A DNA stretch of 64,000 nucleotides, from NCBI GenBank assembly GCA_014529385.2, contig CM043950.1, forward strand, positions 154,498,445 to 154,562,444, given 5' to 3'. Under the pieces are notes generated by a model. The model made no database searches and had not been told where the DNA came from. It saw only the letters and a list, made by a program, of their open reading frames with translations. A program made the position numbers and the translations under genes. Shown one piece after another: positions 63,333 through 64,000 of this stretch. Numbering within the stretch: position 1 is the stretch's first letter; each line of letters opens with the position of its first letter. The DNA comes from Adiantum capillus-veneris (lineage: Eukaryota > Streptophyta > Polypodiopsida > Polypodiales > Pteridaceae).

Positions 63333-64000
63333 CTATGGTAGATCCTTTGGTAGAAGGCGACTCAAGTAAGGGTTCAAGCGATAGCCGTTTACCTTCCTGG
63401 AGTGCTTTTTCCCATTCAAGTCCATAAGTTGATAGTAACTTGAATTGAAAGCCTTCTTGACTATGTATAGCCCCTACCATCTTGTTTCAAATTTTGCATC
63501 AAAACGATTATCGAGTCGATTGTCATACCTTAGCACAAGATCTCCGTCATTGATGCCTTTGTCCTTCAGTTTCTTGTCAAGCTTCTCCTTTGTCTGTGTG
63601 GCTTTCCTCTTATAGCACTCGTATGCTGCTTATCTTTTCCACTCAAGCTCGGCTAAGGTAAGAAGTCTATCCATCCATGCTTCTTGATCATCTTGTGCTG
63701 ATTTGCCATGAAGTCGCATTGTTGGAATGTTTAGCTCAATTGGCTGTAAAGCCTCTTGACCAGACCAAGTGAAATGGTGTGAACTCCGTGGCTTCCCTAT
63801 ATGTGGTTCAATACGCCCACAAGGCACCATCCAAGAAGTCATCCCACAACTTTGTCTTGTTTTTCACCATCTTTCTAATGATGCCTGCAATGACACCATT
63901 AGCTTTTTCTACCCAACCATTTGATTGGGGATAGTAGGGTGTACTGTGACGATGTAGAATGCGAAGTTCTTCACAGACTTCTGTGAGCAATCCCTTTCTA
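63333..64000 (-). pseudogene. element H integrase C-terminal part
   Basis: Minus-strand readings: VCEELRILHRHSTPYYPQSN and GWVEKANGV (the Glu of the catalytic triad), LDGALWAY (as in G), then in another frame GKSAQDDQEAWMDRLLTLAE. A GPY-type end follows with GDLVLRYDNRLDNRFDAKFE, a stop, and YQLMDLNGKKHSRKVNGYRL to a TAG at 63335-63333. It closely parallels the end of G pol, which together with the PBS of D places D/H near G. At least one frameshift (about 63810) and a stop make it inactive. The rest lies beyond the window. Confidence 0.85.

Overview
This is a nuclear plant sequence made mostly of nested LTR retrotransposons. The evidence is LTRs of 0.2-2.7 kb with plant-type primer binding sites (PBS), a Tat-type Ty3/Gypsy pol with two RNase H domains, long GA/CT and CA microsatellites, and spliceosomal-type acceptor sites in the only host-like gene. 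I cannot name the species. The density and size of the elements fit a large plant genome (gymnosperm, lycophyte or fern are possible), but this is inference. No intact host gene, tRNA, rRNA or CRISPR array was recognised.

Layout. 1-2927: left part of minus-strand Ty3/Gypsy element D (start of its internal region, PBS, 5' LTR). 2928-11432: element A, a minus-strand Gypsy with a broken gag, interrupted by a plus-strand Ty1/Copia element (4240-9046) whose 3' end and 3' LTR are gone. 11433-12397: RNase H/integrase fragment of another Gypsy (E). 12398-13740: nothing recognised. 13741-15339: non-LTR (LINE) remnants in both orientations. 15340-28368: elements B (plus) and C (minus), same family as A, joined tail to tail into a 13-kb imperfect inverted repeat; C carries a 2.2-kb TG...CA insertion that looks like a solo LTR. 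28534-30705: degenerate LTR of the F family. 32466-42475: element F, a complete minus-strand Gypsy with two 2015-bp LTRs and an ACGT target duplication. 42476-45065: pseudogene with two FCP1/NIF (HAD phosphatase-like) domains, into whose 3' end F inserted. 46275-48923: unrecognised degenerate exons. 48950-49315 and 58500-60502: one 180-bp satellite array, split by element G (49316-58499), a Tat-type Gypsy with two 1473-bp LTRs. 60503-64000: 3' LTR and pol end of element H, a relative of D.

Main discovery. A family of about 70-residue proteins is encoded in the 5' leader RNA of three different elements. G carries two paralogous ORFs (a, 51376-51585; b, 51595-51807) between PBS and gag. F carries the same pair in each LTR, downstream of the TATA box, with an ATGA stop/start overlap. 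D carries the b type just after its PBS, running off the left edge of the window (148 to 1). Start and stop positions are conserved between F and G. Yet F has a very different pol (DHG-type protease, one RNase H, a different PBS), whereas D and G are Tat-like. D/H, F and G also share a U3 block of about 140 bp. Together this suggests that a U3-plus-leader module has moved between retrotransposon lineages. I recognise no known family for the small proteins.

How the parts work together: in each element the LTR TATA box would start an RNA whose first ORFs (in F and G) are the small proteins, followed by gag, protease, reverse transcriptase, RNase H and integrase. Most copies are broken by stops and frameshifts; G is the best preserved.
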